Assembly (NCBI GenBank): GCA_027013095.1
Contig: JALUYI010000011.1
Span: 1-64,000, forward strand
Direction: 5' to 3'
DNA from: Paracoccaceae bacterium
GTDB lineage: Bacteria; Pseudomonadota; Alphaproteobacteria; Rhodobacterales; Rhodobacteraceae
DNA: 64,000 nt
The position numbers and the translations under genes are program-made. Positions within the stretch are counted from its first letter, which is position 1. Each line of letters opens with the position of its first letter. Below are positions 1 through 7,665 of the stretch, piece after piece. The notes below the pieces were generated by a model, which saw only the letters and a program-made list of their open reading frames with translations, was not told the origin of the DNA and did no database searches.

Positions 1-153
1 GGCCGGATCGCATCGCTGATCGAGACATGTAAGTTGAACGGCGTTGAGCCATTCGCCTATCTCAAAGCAACGCTTGAGGCTATCGCTGCTGGCCACCCGG
101 CATCCCAAATCGACAATCTCATGCCGTTGGCGTTCAAAACAGCGTCAAGATGA
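1..153 (+). CDS. tnpC: IS66 family transposase, C-terminal fragment (5' truncated by window edge)
   Basis: Frame 1 is open from the first base to a TGA at 151-153. The 50 residues begin GRIASLIETCKLNGVEPFAY and end near MPLAFKTASR. This matches the characteristic C-terminal tail of IS66 TnpC transposases, downstream of the DDE catalytic core. The catalytic residues are upstream of the window, so activity cannot be assessed. The stop lies 29 bases before the proposed IS end, a normal arrangement for the family. Confidence 0.75.
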   Translation, partial: GRIASLIETCKLNGVEPFAYLKATLEAIAAGHPASQIDNLMPLAFKTASR

Positions 154-182
154 AACCGTTACGGTTTGTGCACACCGCTTAC
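1..182 (+). mobile_element. Right end of an IS66-family insertion sequence (left part outside window)
   Basis: The stretch holds the last 50 codons of an IS66 transposase followed by 29 bases of non-coding end. The last bases, 174-182, read ACCGCTTAC, whose complement starts GTAAGCGGT; IS66-family terminal inverted repeats are known to begin with GTAA. I therefore place the element end at 182. IS66 elements normally make an 8-bp target duplication, so GATGTATC (183-190) should also flank the left end. The left end is outside the window, so whether the element is complete cannot be judged. Confidence 0.75.
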
Positions 183-422
183 GATGTATCGACAAAACTG
201 GAGGTACTTTATGCGGCCCGAAATAGAATAGCACATCACGAGCCTATCTATGGGAAAAAATTGGAGGAAGTGTTTGAAGCTATCAATTACATCAGAAATA
301 ATTTTGAATCTACAAAAAGCATACCGACGGGGGCACTTTTCAGTTTTACGGAGATTCAATTCTACCGTTTGTATATTGACTTCATTTCGTTCAAGAATAG
401 TTGGGACTTGCTTAGCGATTGA
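183..422 (+). pseudogene. 3' remnant of an Abi-like (abortive infection, HEPN-type) gene cut by the IS66 element
   Basis: Right after the proposed IS end an open frame runs to a TGA at 420-422. It encodes DVSTKLEVLYAARNRIAHHE and continues to ISFKNSWDLLSD. The RNRIAHHEPI segment resembles the C-terminal Rx4-6H motif of Abi-like/HEPN proteins; HEPN domains with this motif are often RNases in phage-defence or toxin systems. The frame also continues upstream by chance into the IS end, from an ATG at 150 overlapping the transposase stop. The N-terminal half of the protein is missing here, presumably left of the IS. Base composition is more AT-rich than that of the neighbours, which fits transferred DNA. 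The family call rests on motif resemblance only. Confidence 0.5.
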
Positions 423-584
423 CTTGTTGTTTGCGTCCCGCAACAGCACTTGAACCCGACGCCGCCAGCGTCTATACGCCCCCGGTGGGCCTGTGCGGCT
501 CATAGAATCGAATTGACATCGTAATGCCGTGTTTGCCCCTTTTGTCGCTAACGGGGGGTAGTTCCGGCCAAAGGAGATAGCGAC

Positions 585-1061
585 ATGAAACTGAATGAAT
601 TGCGCGATAACCCCGGCGCCACCAAGAAACGCAAACGCGTTGGCCGTGGTCCCGGTTCCGGCACCGGAAAAATGGGTGGCCGTGGGATCAAGGGCCAGAA
701 ATCCCGCTCGGGCGTGGCGATCAACGGCTATGAAGGCGGGCAGATGCCCCTTTATATGCGCCTGCCGAAACGCGGATTTAACAACATCAACGCCAAGCGC
801 CACGCGGTTGTGAACCTTGGCTTGTTGCAGAAGTTCATCGACGCCAAGAAGATCGACGCCAAAAAGCCGATTACCGAGGCTGTGCTGGTCGAAAGCGGCC
901 TTGTGCGGCGCGTGCGTGACGGTGTGCGCGTCTTGGCCAAGGGCGATTTCAATGCCAAGGTCACGATCGAGGTGACCGGTGCATCCAAGTCGGCGATTGC
1001 CGCAGTCGAGGCCGCAGGCGGCAGTCTGACTGTGGCCTCGTCAGGCACCGCGGCAGAATAA
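585..1061 (+). CDS. rplO: 50S ribosomal protein L15
   Basis: The 158-residue protein starts [20 protein letters not shown] and has the glycine/lysine-rich N-terminal extension ([14 protein letters not shown]) that threads into the large subunit, followed by the globular domain with the conserved [19 protein letters not shown] stretch. The start at 585 follows an AAAGGAG ribosome-binding site. L15 is normally the penultimate gene of the spc operon, between rpmD and secY. Here secY follows 106 bases downstream, but mobile DNA lies upstream. Confidence 0.98.
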   Translation: MKLNELRDNPGATKKRKRVGRGPGSGTGKMGGRGIKGQKSRSGVAINGYEGGQMPLYMRLPKRGFNNINAKRHAVVNLGLLQKFIDAKKIDAKKPITEAVLVESGLVRRVRDGVRVLAKGDFNAKVTIEVTGASKSAIAAVEAAGGSLTVASSGTAAE

Positions 1062-1167
1062 ACCTTGTGAGGGGCGCGTCCGCCCCTTACATGACTATTT
1101 ATTGAATTCTCGCGCCGCGTGGCTTTGTTGATTCAGGCTATGCGGCGCGCGTACGAAAGGGACCGGA

Positions 1168-2535
1168 ATGGCAAGCGCAGCAGAACAAATGGCCGCCAAC
1201 CTCAGTTGGAGCACCCTTGGCAAGGCGACCGAACTCCGCCAGCGGATATTGTTCGCCATTGGTCTTTTGATGGTCTATCGCCTCGGCACCTATATTCCCG
1301 TTCCCGGGATCGATGCCGCAGCCTTGAAGGATTTTGTCGCCAACAGCAGCTCGGGTATCGGCGGGATGTTGCAAATGTTCACCGGCGGCGCGATTGGCCG
1401 GATGGCGATTTTTGCCCTGGGGATCATGCCCTACATTTCAGCCTCGATCATTGTGCAGTTGATGACGGCCATGGTGCCGCAACTGGAACAGCTGAAAAAA
1501 GAGGGTGAGCAGGGCACCAAGAAAATCAACCAGTACACCCGTTATGGCACGGTTTTGCTGGCCACGTTTCAGGCCTATGCGCTTGCTGCCAGTATCGAGG
1601 CTGGCGGGCTTGCCACCGATCCCGGCTGGTTCTTCCGTATTTCGACCGTGATCACGCTGGTTGGCGGGACCATGTTCCTGATGTGGCTGGGTGAACAGAT
1701 TACCGCGCGCGGGATTGGCAACGGTGTTTCTCTGATCATCTTTGTCGGCATTATCGCACGGCTGCCCGCTGCCACTGTGCAGTTTCTCGAGCAGGGCCGC
1801 TCGGGAGCAGTCAGCCCGGCGATCATTCTGGCAGTTCTGGTGGTCGTTGTCGCCGTGATTACCTTTGTCGTGTTCGTCGAACGCGCCATGCGCAAGATAC
1901 ATATCCAATACCCCAGACGGCAGGTCGGGATGAAGATGTACGGCGGCGAAAGCAGCCACCTGCCGGTCAAACTGAACCCGTCGGGCGTTATTCCGGTGAT
2001 CTTTGCGTCGTCGCTTTTGCTGCTGCCGACGACCATCAGCACGTTTTCGGGCACGCAAAGCTCGGGCATCATGAATACGATCCTTGCCTATTTTGGCCGC
2101 GGGCAGCCGCTTTACCTACTGTTTTTTGCCGGCATGATCGCCTTCTTTTCATATTTCTACACGGCGAACGTCGCGTTCAAGACCGATGAGGTTGCGGACA
2201 ACCTGAAGAACCAGAACGGGTTTGTCCCCGGTATCCGCCCGGGTGCACGCACCGCCGAGTATCTGGATTACGTCGTCAACCGCCTGCTTGTCGTTGGTTC
2301 GGCCTATCTGGTTGCGGTGGCGCTGGTGCCCGAGGTTCTGATCAAGGAATTCAGCGTCCCCTTCTATTTTGGCGGCACGTCGGTTCTGATCGTTGTATCT
2401 GTGACCATGGACACCATCAATCAGGTGCAGTCGCATATGCTGGCCCACCAGTATGAGGGTTTGATCGAGCGTTCACGTCTGCGTGGCAAGGGCCGCAAGG
2501 GCGGCGCCAGGAAAAAAGGGCCGGCACGGCGATGA
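1168..2535 (+). CDS. secY: Protein translocase subunit SecY
   Basis: The 455-residue protein is the usual length for alphaproteobacterial SecY, with about ten hydrophobic segments forming the SecYEG channel that exports unfolded proteins through the inner membrane. Recognisable blocks are the N-terminal [20 protein letters not shown], the plug region [20 protein letters not shown], and the cytoplasmic loop with the basic [11 protein letters not shown] segment. The C-terminus is basic, as expected. It sits between rplO and adk, and its stop overlaps the adk start as ATGA at 2532-2535, indicating translational coupling. Confidence 0.98.
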   Translation: MASAAEQMAANLSWSTLGKATELRQRILFAIGLLMVYRLGTYIPVPGIDAAALKDFVANSSSGIGGMLQMFTGGAIGRMAIFALGIMPYISASIIVQLMTAMVPQLEQLKKEGEQGTKKINQYTRYGTVLLATFQAYALAASIEAGGLATDPGWFFRISTVITLVGGTMFLMWLGEQITARGIGNGVSLIIFVGIIARLPAATVQFLEQGRSGAVSPAIILAVLVVVVAVITFVVFVERAMRKIHIQYPRRQVGMKMYGGESSHLPVKLNPSGVIPVIFASSLLLLPTTISTFSGTQSSGIMNTILAYFGRGQPLYLLFFAGMIAFFSYFYTANVAFKTDEVADNLKNQNGFVPGIRPGARTAEYLDYVVNRLLVVGSAYLVAVALVPEVLIKEFSVPFYFGGTSVLIVVSVTMDTINQVQSHMLAHQYEGLIERSRLRGKGRKGGARKKGPARR

Positions 2536-3206
2536 ATATTATTCTGCTTGGCCCGCCGGGGGCCGGAAAAGGCACGCAGGCCCGGCGTTTGGTCGATCAG
2601 CGCGACATGGTGCAGCTTTCCACAGGCGACATGTTGCGCGCGGCGCGCAAGTCGGGCAGCGAGATGGGCCGGAAAGTGGCCGCGATCATGGACGCAGGAG
2701 AGCTGGTGACCGACGAGATCGTCATTGGCCTGATCGAAGAACAGCTGACAACGGCGCAGCCGGGGGGCGGCTTTATCTTTGACGGGTTCCCCAGAACTTT
2801 GGCGCAGGCTGATGCGCTGGCCGCGCTGTTGCAGCGGTTGGGGCAAAATCTGGATACCGTGATCGAGATGGCGGTGGATGACGACGCGCTGGTTGCTCGT
2901 GTTTCAGGCCGGTTCACCTGCGGCGATTGTGGCGAGGTCTATCACGACCAGTCCAAGCCACCCAAGGATCCTGCGGTTTGCGATGAATGTGGCAGCGCAA
3001 ATTTTGTCCGTCGAGCTGACGACAACGCTGAATCCCTGCGCGTCCGCCTGCTGGAGTATTACAAAAAGACGTCGCCTCTGATCGGGTATTACTACGCCAA
3101 GGGCCTGCTGCAGACGGTGAATGGTCTGGACAGTATGGATGGGGTGTCGGCCTCGATCCGGGCTGCGTTGGACAAGGTCGAACAGACCGGCAGTATTGCC
3201 TCTTGA
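2532..3206 (+). CDS. adk: Adenylate kinase, long form with Cys4 zinc lid
   Basis: The enzyme catalyses ATP + AMP to 2 ADP in the cytoplasm. The P-loop GPPGAGKGT is near residues 7-15, and the AMP-binding STGDMLR and DGFPRT blocks follow. The lid (CGDC, then CDEC about 18 residues later) holds two CxxC pairs, so it is of the zinc-binding type usual in Gram-positives and also seen in some proteobacteria. At 224 residues it is full length. The start overlaps the secY stop by four bases. This gene order is typical of alphaproteobacterial spc operons. Confidence 0.97.
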   Translation: MNIILLGPPGAGKGTQARRLVDQRDMVQLSTGDMLRAARKSGSEMGRKVAAIMDAGELVTDEIVIGLIEEQLTTAQPGGGFIFDGFPRTLAQADALAALLQRLGQNLDTVIEMAVDDDALVARVSGRFTCGDCGEVYHDQSKPPKDPAVCDECGSANFVRRADDNAESLRVRLLEYYKKTSPLIGYYYAKGLLQTVNGLDSMDGVSASIRAALDKVEQTGSIAS

Positions 3207-3299
3207 CCCACGGCTCATAAGCCCCTAAACGACGCTATCCCGGTTACGGGAATCGCCTTGAATTATGGGTTATTCCCAGCGAATCAGGCATTTTGAAGT

Positions 3300-3347
3300 C
3301 CCCGGAATCGGGGCATGGCCCAGCCGCCAGTCGGGTGCTGGGCTTTA
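3300..3347 (+). promoter_or_regulatory. Two hairpins in the leader of the rpsM operon (possible attenuator)
   Basis: Between adk and rpsM (3207-3402) there are two perfect stems: CCCCG/CGGGG at 3300-3304 and 3309-3313, and GCCCAGC/GCTGGGC at 3318-3324 and 3337-3343. The second is followed by TTTAGTT, which looks like a weak terminator. They could end spc-operon transcription or attenuate the alpha operon. In E. coli the alpha-operon leader is bound by S4; no rpsD is visible here, so any regulator is unknown. Confidence 0.4.
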
Positions 3348-3402
3348 GTTGTGAAAAAAGGTTCTGGAACCACGGAACCGCAATGAAAGAGTAGGAGATA
3401 AC

Positions 3403-3771
3403 GTGGCACGTATTGCTGGCGTTAACATTCCGACCAATAAACCGGTCCATATCGCGCTGACCTATATTCACGGCATTGGCCGTACCACCGCTGACGAAAT
3501 TTGCAAAAGCACAAATCTGGAGCCGGCAAAACGGGTTCAGGATTTGACGGATGCCGAAGTTTTGGCGATTCGCGAATATATCGACGCGAATGTGACCGTC
3601 GAAGGCGATCTGCGCCGGGACACCCAGATGAACATCAAGCGTCTGATGGACCTCGGCTGTTATCGCGGCCTGCGCCACCGTCGCGGCCTGCCCGTTCGCG
3701 GTCAGCGGACCCACACCAATGCACGCACCCGCAAAGGCCCTGCCCGCGCGATTGCCGGCAAGAAGAAATAA
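3403..3771 (+). CDS. rpsM: 30S ribosomal protein S13
   Basis: The 122-residue protein of the 30S head starts [20 protein letters not shown] and has the helix-hairpin-helix segment [12 protein letters not shown]. The conserved [20 protein letters not shown] block and a lysine-rich C-terminal tail contact tRNA and 16S rRNA. The ribosome-binding site is AGGAGA, 7 bases before the ATG. It is the first gene of the alpha operon; rpsK follows 14 bases later. Confidence 0.98.
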   Translation: MARIAGVNIPTNKPVHIALTYIHGIGRTTADEICKSTNLEPAKRVQDLTDAEVLAIREYIDANVTVEGDLRRDTQMNIKRLMDLGCYRGLRHRRGLPVRGQRTHTNARTRKGPARAIAGKKK

Positions 3772-3785
3772 GGAGGGTCTGACAA

Positions 3786-4175
3786 ATGGCACGCGAAAAA
3801 ACCCGCACCAAGCGCAAAGAGCGCAAGAATATCGCCACTGGCGTTGCGCATGTGAACAGCTCGTTCAACAACACCAAGATCCTTATCTCGGACGTTCAGG
3901 GCAATGCGATTGCCTGGTCCTCGGCTGGGACGATGGGCTTCAAGGGCTCGCGCAAATCCACACCTTATGCGGCGCAAATGGCTGCCGAGGATGCGGGTCG
4001 CAAGGCGCAGGAACATGGCATGAAAACCCTCGAGGTCGAAGTGCAGGGCCCTGGCTCGGGACGTGAAAGTGCGCTGCGAGCGCTGGCGGCAATCGGTCTG
4101 AATATTACGGCCATCCGCGACGTCACCCCGATTGCCCACAATGGCTGCCGCCCGCCCAAGCGCCGCCGCGTCTGA
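3786..4175 (+). CDS. rpsK: 30S ribosomal protein S11
   Basis: The 129-residue platform protein has the conserved [16 protein letters not shown] core, [17 protein letters not shown], and the C-terminal [13 protein letters not shown]-type tail (here [14 protein letters not shown]). An AGGAGG-type site precedes the ATG, and the gene follows rpsM closely. rpoA starts 118 bases downstream. Confidence 0.98.
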   Translation: MAREKTRTKRKERKNIATGVAHVNSSFNNTKILISDVQGNAIAWSSAGTMGFKGSRKSTPYAAQMAAEDAGRKAQEHGMKTLEVEVQGPGSGRESALRALAAIGLNITAIRDVTPIAHNGCRPPKRRRV

Positions 4176-4293
4176 TATTGCGATCGAAGCGGACCGCCCC
4201 GGTTTTCAGGGCTGTCCGCGCTTGAATTTTAAAACCTCGGGAGTTCGCCAGACCACAGGATCCGGGTCTGCGAACAGGAATGGAGGCACGAAA

Positions 4294-5310
4294 ATGATCC
4301 ATAAGAACTGGCAGGAACTGATCCGCCCAACCCAACTGGACATCAAGCCCGGCGCAGACCCGTCGCGTCAGGCTGTCGTGGTTGCAGAACCGCTTGAGCG
4401 GGGCTTTGGCCTGACGCTGGGCAATGCGCTGCGCCGTGTGTTGTTGTCGTCACTGCAAGGTGCGGCGATCACCAGCGTTCAGATCGACAATGTGCTGCAT
4501 GAATTTTCCAGCGTTGCCGGTGTGCGAGAAGACGTCACCGACATTGTTCTGAACCTGAAAGGCGTTGCAATTTCCAGCGAGGCCGAAGGGGTCAAGCGAG
4601 TGTCGATCTCGGCCAAGGGGCCCGGGGTCGTGACCGCTGGTGACATCTCGGAAAGCGCCGGGATCGAGGTTCTGAACCGCGAGCACGTCATCTGCCATCT
4701 CGACGATGGTGCCTCGTTGTTCATGGAACTGACGGTTGAAACCGGCAAGGGCTATGTCGCGGCGGACCGCAACCGTCCGGAGGATGCGCCGATTGGCCTG
4801 ATTCCGATCGATGCGATCTTTTCCCCGATCCGCAAGGTCTCGTATGACGTTTCGCAAACCCGCGAAGGTCAGGTTCTGGACTATGACAAGCTGACGTTGA
4901 AGGTGGAAACCGACGGCTCGGTCACGCCGGAGGATGCGATTGCCTTTGCGGCGCGCATCCTGCAGGATCAGCTGTCGGTCTTTGTCAACTTTGATGAGCC
5001 CGAGGCCGCCAGACGTGATGAGGAAGAGGATGATCTGGAATTCAATCCGCTTCTTCTGAAGAAGGTCGATGAGCTGGAGCTGAGCGTGCGCTCGGCTAAC
5101 TGCCTGAAGAACGACAATATCGTTTATATTGGTGACCTGATCCAGAAAACCGAAGCAGAAATGCTGCGGACCCCCAACTTTGGCCGCAAATCCCTGAACG
5201 AAATCAAGGAAGTGCTGACCGCGATGGGCCTGCATCTGGGAATGGACATCATCGACTGGCCGCCCGACAATATCGAAGAGCTGGCCAAAAAATACGAGGA
5301 TCATTTCTAG
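4294..5310 (+). CDS. rpoA: DNA-directed RNA polymerase subunit alpha
   Basis: The 338-residue protein begins [20 protein letters not shown], the standard alphaproteobacterial start, preceded by GGAGG at 4282. An upstream in-frame ATG at 4132 would add 54 unrelated residues and is rejected. The N-terminal domain (about 1-235) holds the dimerisation block [20 protein letters not shown]. An acidic linker ([14 protein letters not shown]) leads to the C-terminal domain (about 260-338) with [14 protein letters not shown] and the helix-hairpin-helix that binds UP elements and activators. Confidence 0.98.
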   Translation: MIHKNWQELIRPTQLDIKPGADPSRQAVVVAEPLERGFGLTLGNALRRVLLSSLQGAAITSVQIDNVLHEFSSVAGVREDVTDIVLNLKGVAISSEAEGVKRVSISAKGPGVVTAGDISESAGIEVLNREHVICHLDDGASLFMELTVETGKGYVAADRNRPEDAPIGLIPIDAIFSPIRKVSYDVSQTREGQVLDYDKLTLKVETDGSVTPEDAIAFAARILQDQLSVFVNFDEPEAARRDEEEDDLEFNPLLLKKVDELELSVRSANCLKNDNIVYIGDLIQKTEAEMLRTPNFGRKSLNEIKEVLTAMGLHLGMDIIDWPPDNIEELAKKYEDHF

Positions 5311-5427
5311 ATGGAATGATCCCGCAATGCCCGCATTTTGCGGGGAAAACATGGGCAATCCCGCCCCAAGGAGAGCGGCCCCCAACGCAGGGGTCGCCGG
5401 ACAAAGCATAAAGAAGGACCTGAACCC

Positions 5428-5838
5428 ATGCGTCACGCAAGAGGCTATCGCCGCCTGAACCGCACCCATGAGCACCGCAAGGCGCTGTTTGCAAATATGG
5501 CCGGTGCGCTGATTGAACATGAACAAATCAAGACAACCTTGCCCAAGGCCAAAGAACTGCGCCCGGTCATCGAAAAGATGATTACATTGGCCAAACGCGG
5601 TGACTTGCACGCGCGGCGACAGGCTGCGGCCAAGCTGAAGCAAGACCGGTATGTGGCCAAACTGTTTGACGTCCTCGGCCCGCGCTACAAGGACCGGCAA
5701 GGTGGCTATGTGCGCGTTCTGAAAGCCGGGTTCCGCTATGGTGACATGGCCCCGATGGCAATCATCGAGTTCGTTGATCGCGATACGGATGCCAAAGGCG
5801 CCGCCGACAAGGCTCGCGTTGCCGCCGAGGCCGAATAA
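5428..5838 (+). CDS. rplQ: 50S ribosomal protein L17
   Basis: The 136-residue protein starts at [20 protein letters not shown], the invariant L17 N-terminus; the longer frame from 5338 is not conserved. It sits near the peptide exit tunnel. It is the last gene of the alpha operon, 117 bases after rpoA. An 11-bp-stem terminator about 115 bases downstream closes the operon. Confidence 0.97.
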   Translation: MRHARGYRRLNRTHEHRKALFANMAGALIEHEQIKTTLPKAKELRPVIEKMITLAKRGDLHARRQAAAKLKQDRYVAKLFDVLGPRYKDRQGGYVRVLKAGFRYGDMAPMAIIEFVDRDTDAKGAADKARVAAEAE

Positions 5839-6249
5839 AGCGTTTTTCGACAAATGGCCGAAACGCCATGGGCCGAATATTGGCCCCGATGGCTTGTGAC
5901 AGCCTTTGTGGATTGCATCGGGTTCCTGGCAATAATCCGCGACAAGAATCAACAGAACCCCGCGGATCGCTCTGCGGGGTTCTGCCGTTTGACTGTGTGG
6001 CTCGAATGTCTTTTCCAGGGTCAACCAGTTGGGACGTCAGCCAATATATCGTTCCTTATCAACCTATCCGAATCAGCCGAAGCATTTTCCGGATTCTCGG
6101 TCCCTTGCCACCGCCGACAGGCGGAATTTGCGTGGAACCAACGGCCGATCAGGCCCAAATTCACGGTCAAAGCACTGATTACGCGTTGAAATTCGTTACT
6201 GATGACAGGTTAAGGTTGACTCAGGATTTTGCAACCTGTCTAAAAAGAC
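5839..6249 (+). other. Intergenic region between rplQ and luxR
   Basis: These 411 bases contain the rplQ-operon terminator (5953-5984) and the luxR promoter/operator (from 6204). An overlapping open frame runs through the terminator hairpin, resembles no protein I know, and is not considered a gene. I see nothing else convincing at 5990-6200. Confidence 0.6.
5953..5984 (+). terminator. Rho-independent-type terminator of the rplQ operon
   Basis: A perfect 11-bp stem, CAGAACCCCGC at 5953-5963 and GCGGGGTTCTG at 5974-5984, has a 10-base loop and is followed by CCGTTT. It lies 115 bases after rplQ. The T-tract is short, but the stem is strong. Confidence 0.75.
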
Positions 6250-6255
6250 ATGTCT
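6204..6255 (+). promoter_or_regulatory. luxR promoter with flanking inverted repeat; probable leaderless start
   Basis: TTGACT (6216-6221) and TCTAAA (6239-6244), spaced by 17 bases, resemble -35 and -10 boxes. Initiation would fall at about 6250, the luxR ATG itself, and no Shine-Dalgarno sequence is visible before that ATG. An 8-bp inverted repeat, GACAGGTT (6204-6211) and AACCTGTC (6233-6240), brackets the -35 box. A perfect 10-bp palindrome AGACATGTCT (6246-6255) overlaps the start codon. Both would suit binding of a dimeric regulator, possibly LuxR itself. Confidence 0.5.
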
Positions 6256-6861
6256 AATAATACAGGTCTAGAGAGAATCCTGCATCAACTCGGGGAAGAA
6301 TCCCCGGCAGGATATGTGGCGGGCATGCATATTCGCTTTGCCGGTCCGCTGCTTCAATTTCAAACATATGATCAAAAATGGTTGAATTATTACACCGAGC
6401 AGGGATTTGCCCTTAGAGATCCGATGATTGCATGGGGTTTCGTCAAAGAGGGGGCATCCAGGTGGAGTGAGATCAAGCTACCGGATCCATTCGGGATCAT
6501 GGATTTGGCGGCGTCTTACGGGTTGACATACGGGGTGGTGGTCGCTGTTGGTCCGCTATCTTCCAGATCAATCGTGGGATGTGCGCGCTCTGACAGGGAG
6601 TTTGAGGAAGACGAGATCGAGCGGATTGAATCGTTGGTCAGAACTTTGCACGAGGTTACAGAGCCTCCAGGAAGCCTGACGAACGCACAAAAACAAGCTC
6701 TGCGACTGATAGCAGATGGCGACCGCCACGCCGCCGCTGCTGCCAAACTTGGGATATCTGAAAGTGCGCTGAAGGCCAGATTAAGCTCGGCAAAGAACCG
6801 GCTTCTGGCTCGAACTACGGCTGAAGCAATTCAGCGTGCCAAGGATTACAGGCTGCTTTGA
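6250..6861 (+). CDS. luxR: LuxR-family quorum-sensing transcriptional regulator
   Basis: The 203-residue protein has an autoinducer-binding domain at about 10-140. It carries family residues W44, Y48, D57, P58 (in ALRDPMIAWG) and W72, which line the acyl-homoserine-lactone pocket. A C-terminal helix-turn-helix lies at about 142-195. That domain is divergent: the usual LTxRExE opening is LTNAQKQ, and the recognition-helix region reads GISESALKARLSSAKNRLLA. The luxI gene begins 54 bases downstream on the same strand, so this is very probably a cognate pair. No ribosome-binding site precedes the ATG. Confidence 0.9.
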   Translation: MSNNTGLERILHQLGEESPAGYVAGMHIRFAGPLLQFQTYDQKWLNYYTEQGFALRDPMIAWGFVKEGASRWSEIKLPDPFGIMDLAASYGLTYGVVVAVGPLSSRSIVGCARSDREFEEDEIERIESLVRTLHEVTEPPGSLTNAQKQALRLIADGDRHAAAAAKLGISESALKARLSSAKNRLLARTTAEAIQRAKDYRLL

Positions 6862-6915
6862 AAAGTATTCCCGCCAGCAGGAAAAAAACGACGATGAACC
6901 AAGCTGGAGGCTACA

Positions 6916-7503
6916 ATGCAAACGACCACTTTGTCTTTCGAGAACATGCATGTTCACGGGGAACTTTTTGCCAACCTGTTGAGGGCGCGCAGACAATCCT
7001 TTATCGTGCAGAACAACTGGGATCTGCCCGAAGCGAACGGGATGGAGTACGATCAGTACGATACCCCGGCCAGTCGCTGGATTGCTGTGCATCAATTCGG
7101 CGAGGTTCTGGCAGGAATTCGCCTGACCCCGACCACGGCAAAATGCGGGATCTACACCTATATGATTCGTGACGCGCAGCGCGGTTTGCTGGACACCATT
7201 CCGCAGACCTTACTTTACGATCCGGCCCCGGTAGCCCCTCATATCTGGGAATCGTCGCGGGTTTTTGTCAGCCGCAACGTGCCCGCCAACAAGCGGATGC
7301 GCGTTCAGGCCAGCCTGATGAGCGAGATGATCAGCGCCGCGCGGACACTTGGAGCGACGCAGATTCTGGGTCTGGTTCCGGCGGTCTGGTCCCGTTGGAT
7401 TGCCCGGCTGGGTCTGGATGCCGAAGCCGCCGGACCCAAGATGGAGATCGACGGCTCCATGAATCAGGTTGCCAAGATGAACTTGGCGTCAAACCTGCAC
7501 TGA
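6916..7503 (+). CDS. luxI: Acyl-homoserine-lactone synthase (LuxI family)
   Basis: It makes the diffusible acyl-homoserine-lactone signal from S-adenosylmethionine and an acyl-ACP. The 195 residues carry the LuxI signature positions R26, F29, W35, D46, D49, R69, and the ESSR block with E112 and R115. A TGGAGG ribosome-binding site precedes the ATG at 6916. It lies just downstream of luxR and is probably co-transcribed or self-induced. Acyl-chain length cannot be read from sequence. About 160 bases follow with no clear gene. Confidence 0.95.
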   Translation: MQTTTLSFENMHVHGELFANLLRARRQSFIVQNNWDLPEANGMEYDQYDTPASRWIAVHQFGEVLAGIRLTPTTAKCGIYTYMIRDAQRGLLDTIPQTLLYDPAPVAPHIWESSRVFVSRNVPANKRMRVQASLMSEMISAARTLGATQILGLVPAVWSRWIARLGLDAEAAGPKMEIDGSMNQVAKMNLASNLH

Positions 7504-7665
7504 TCCTCTGGTTTGGCGACCAAAGTGCTCGCTCTTCTCCCCTATCTTGGGGGAGGAGGACGGGATGATGCGGGTTTTGGCATCAATTTGTCAGCTTGCA
7601 GTTTATCCACAAGTTTGGTTTAGCTCGGGCCACTCTGGATATTTCCCGAAGCTACAGGTGTCGCC

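Noticed and set aside
513-518. TTGACA as promoter for rplO
   Set aside because: No acceptable -10 box at 16-18 bases; kept only as a question.
4450-6024. 524-residue minus-strand frame opposite rpoA and rplQ
   Set aside because: Antisense shadow of highly conserved genes, with low-complexity composition.
5868-6257. 129-residue open frame between rplQ and luxR
   Set aside because: It runs through the terminator hairpin and the luxR promoter and has no recognisable sequence pattern.
7537-7555. CTCCCC/GGGGAG hairpin after luxI as terminator
   Set aside because: Short stem with no T-run.
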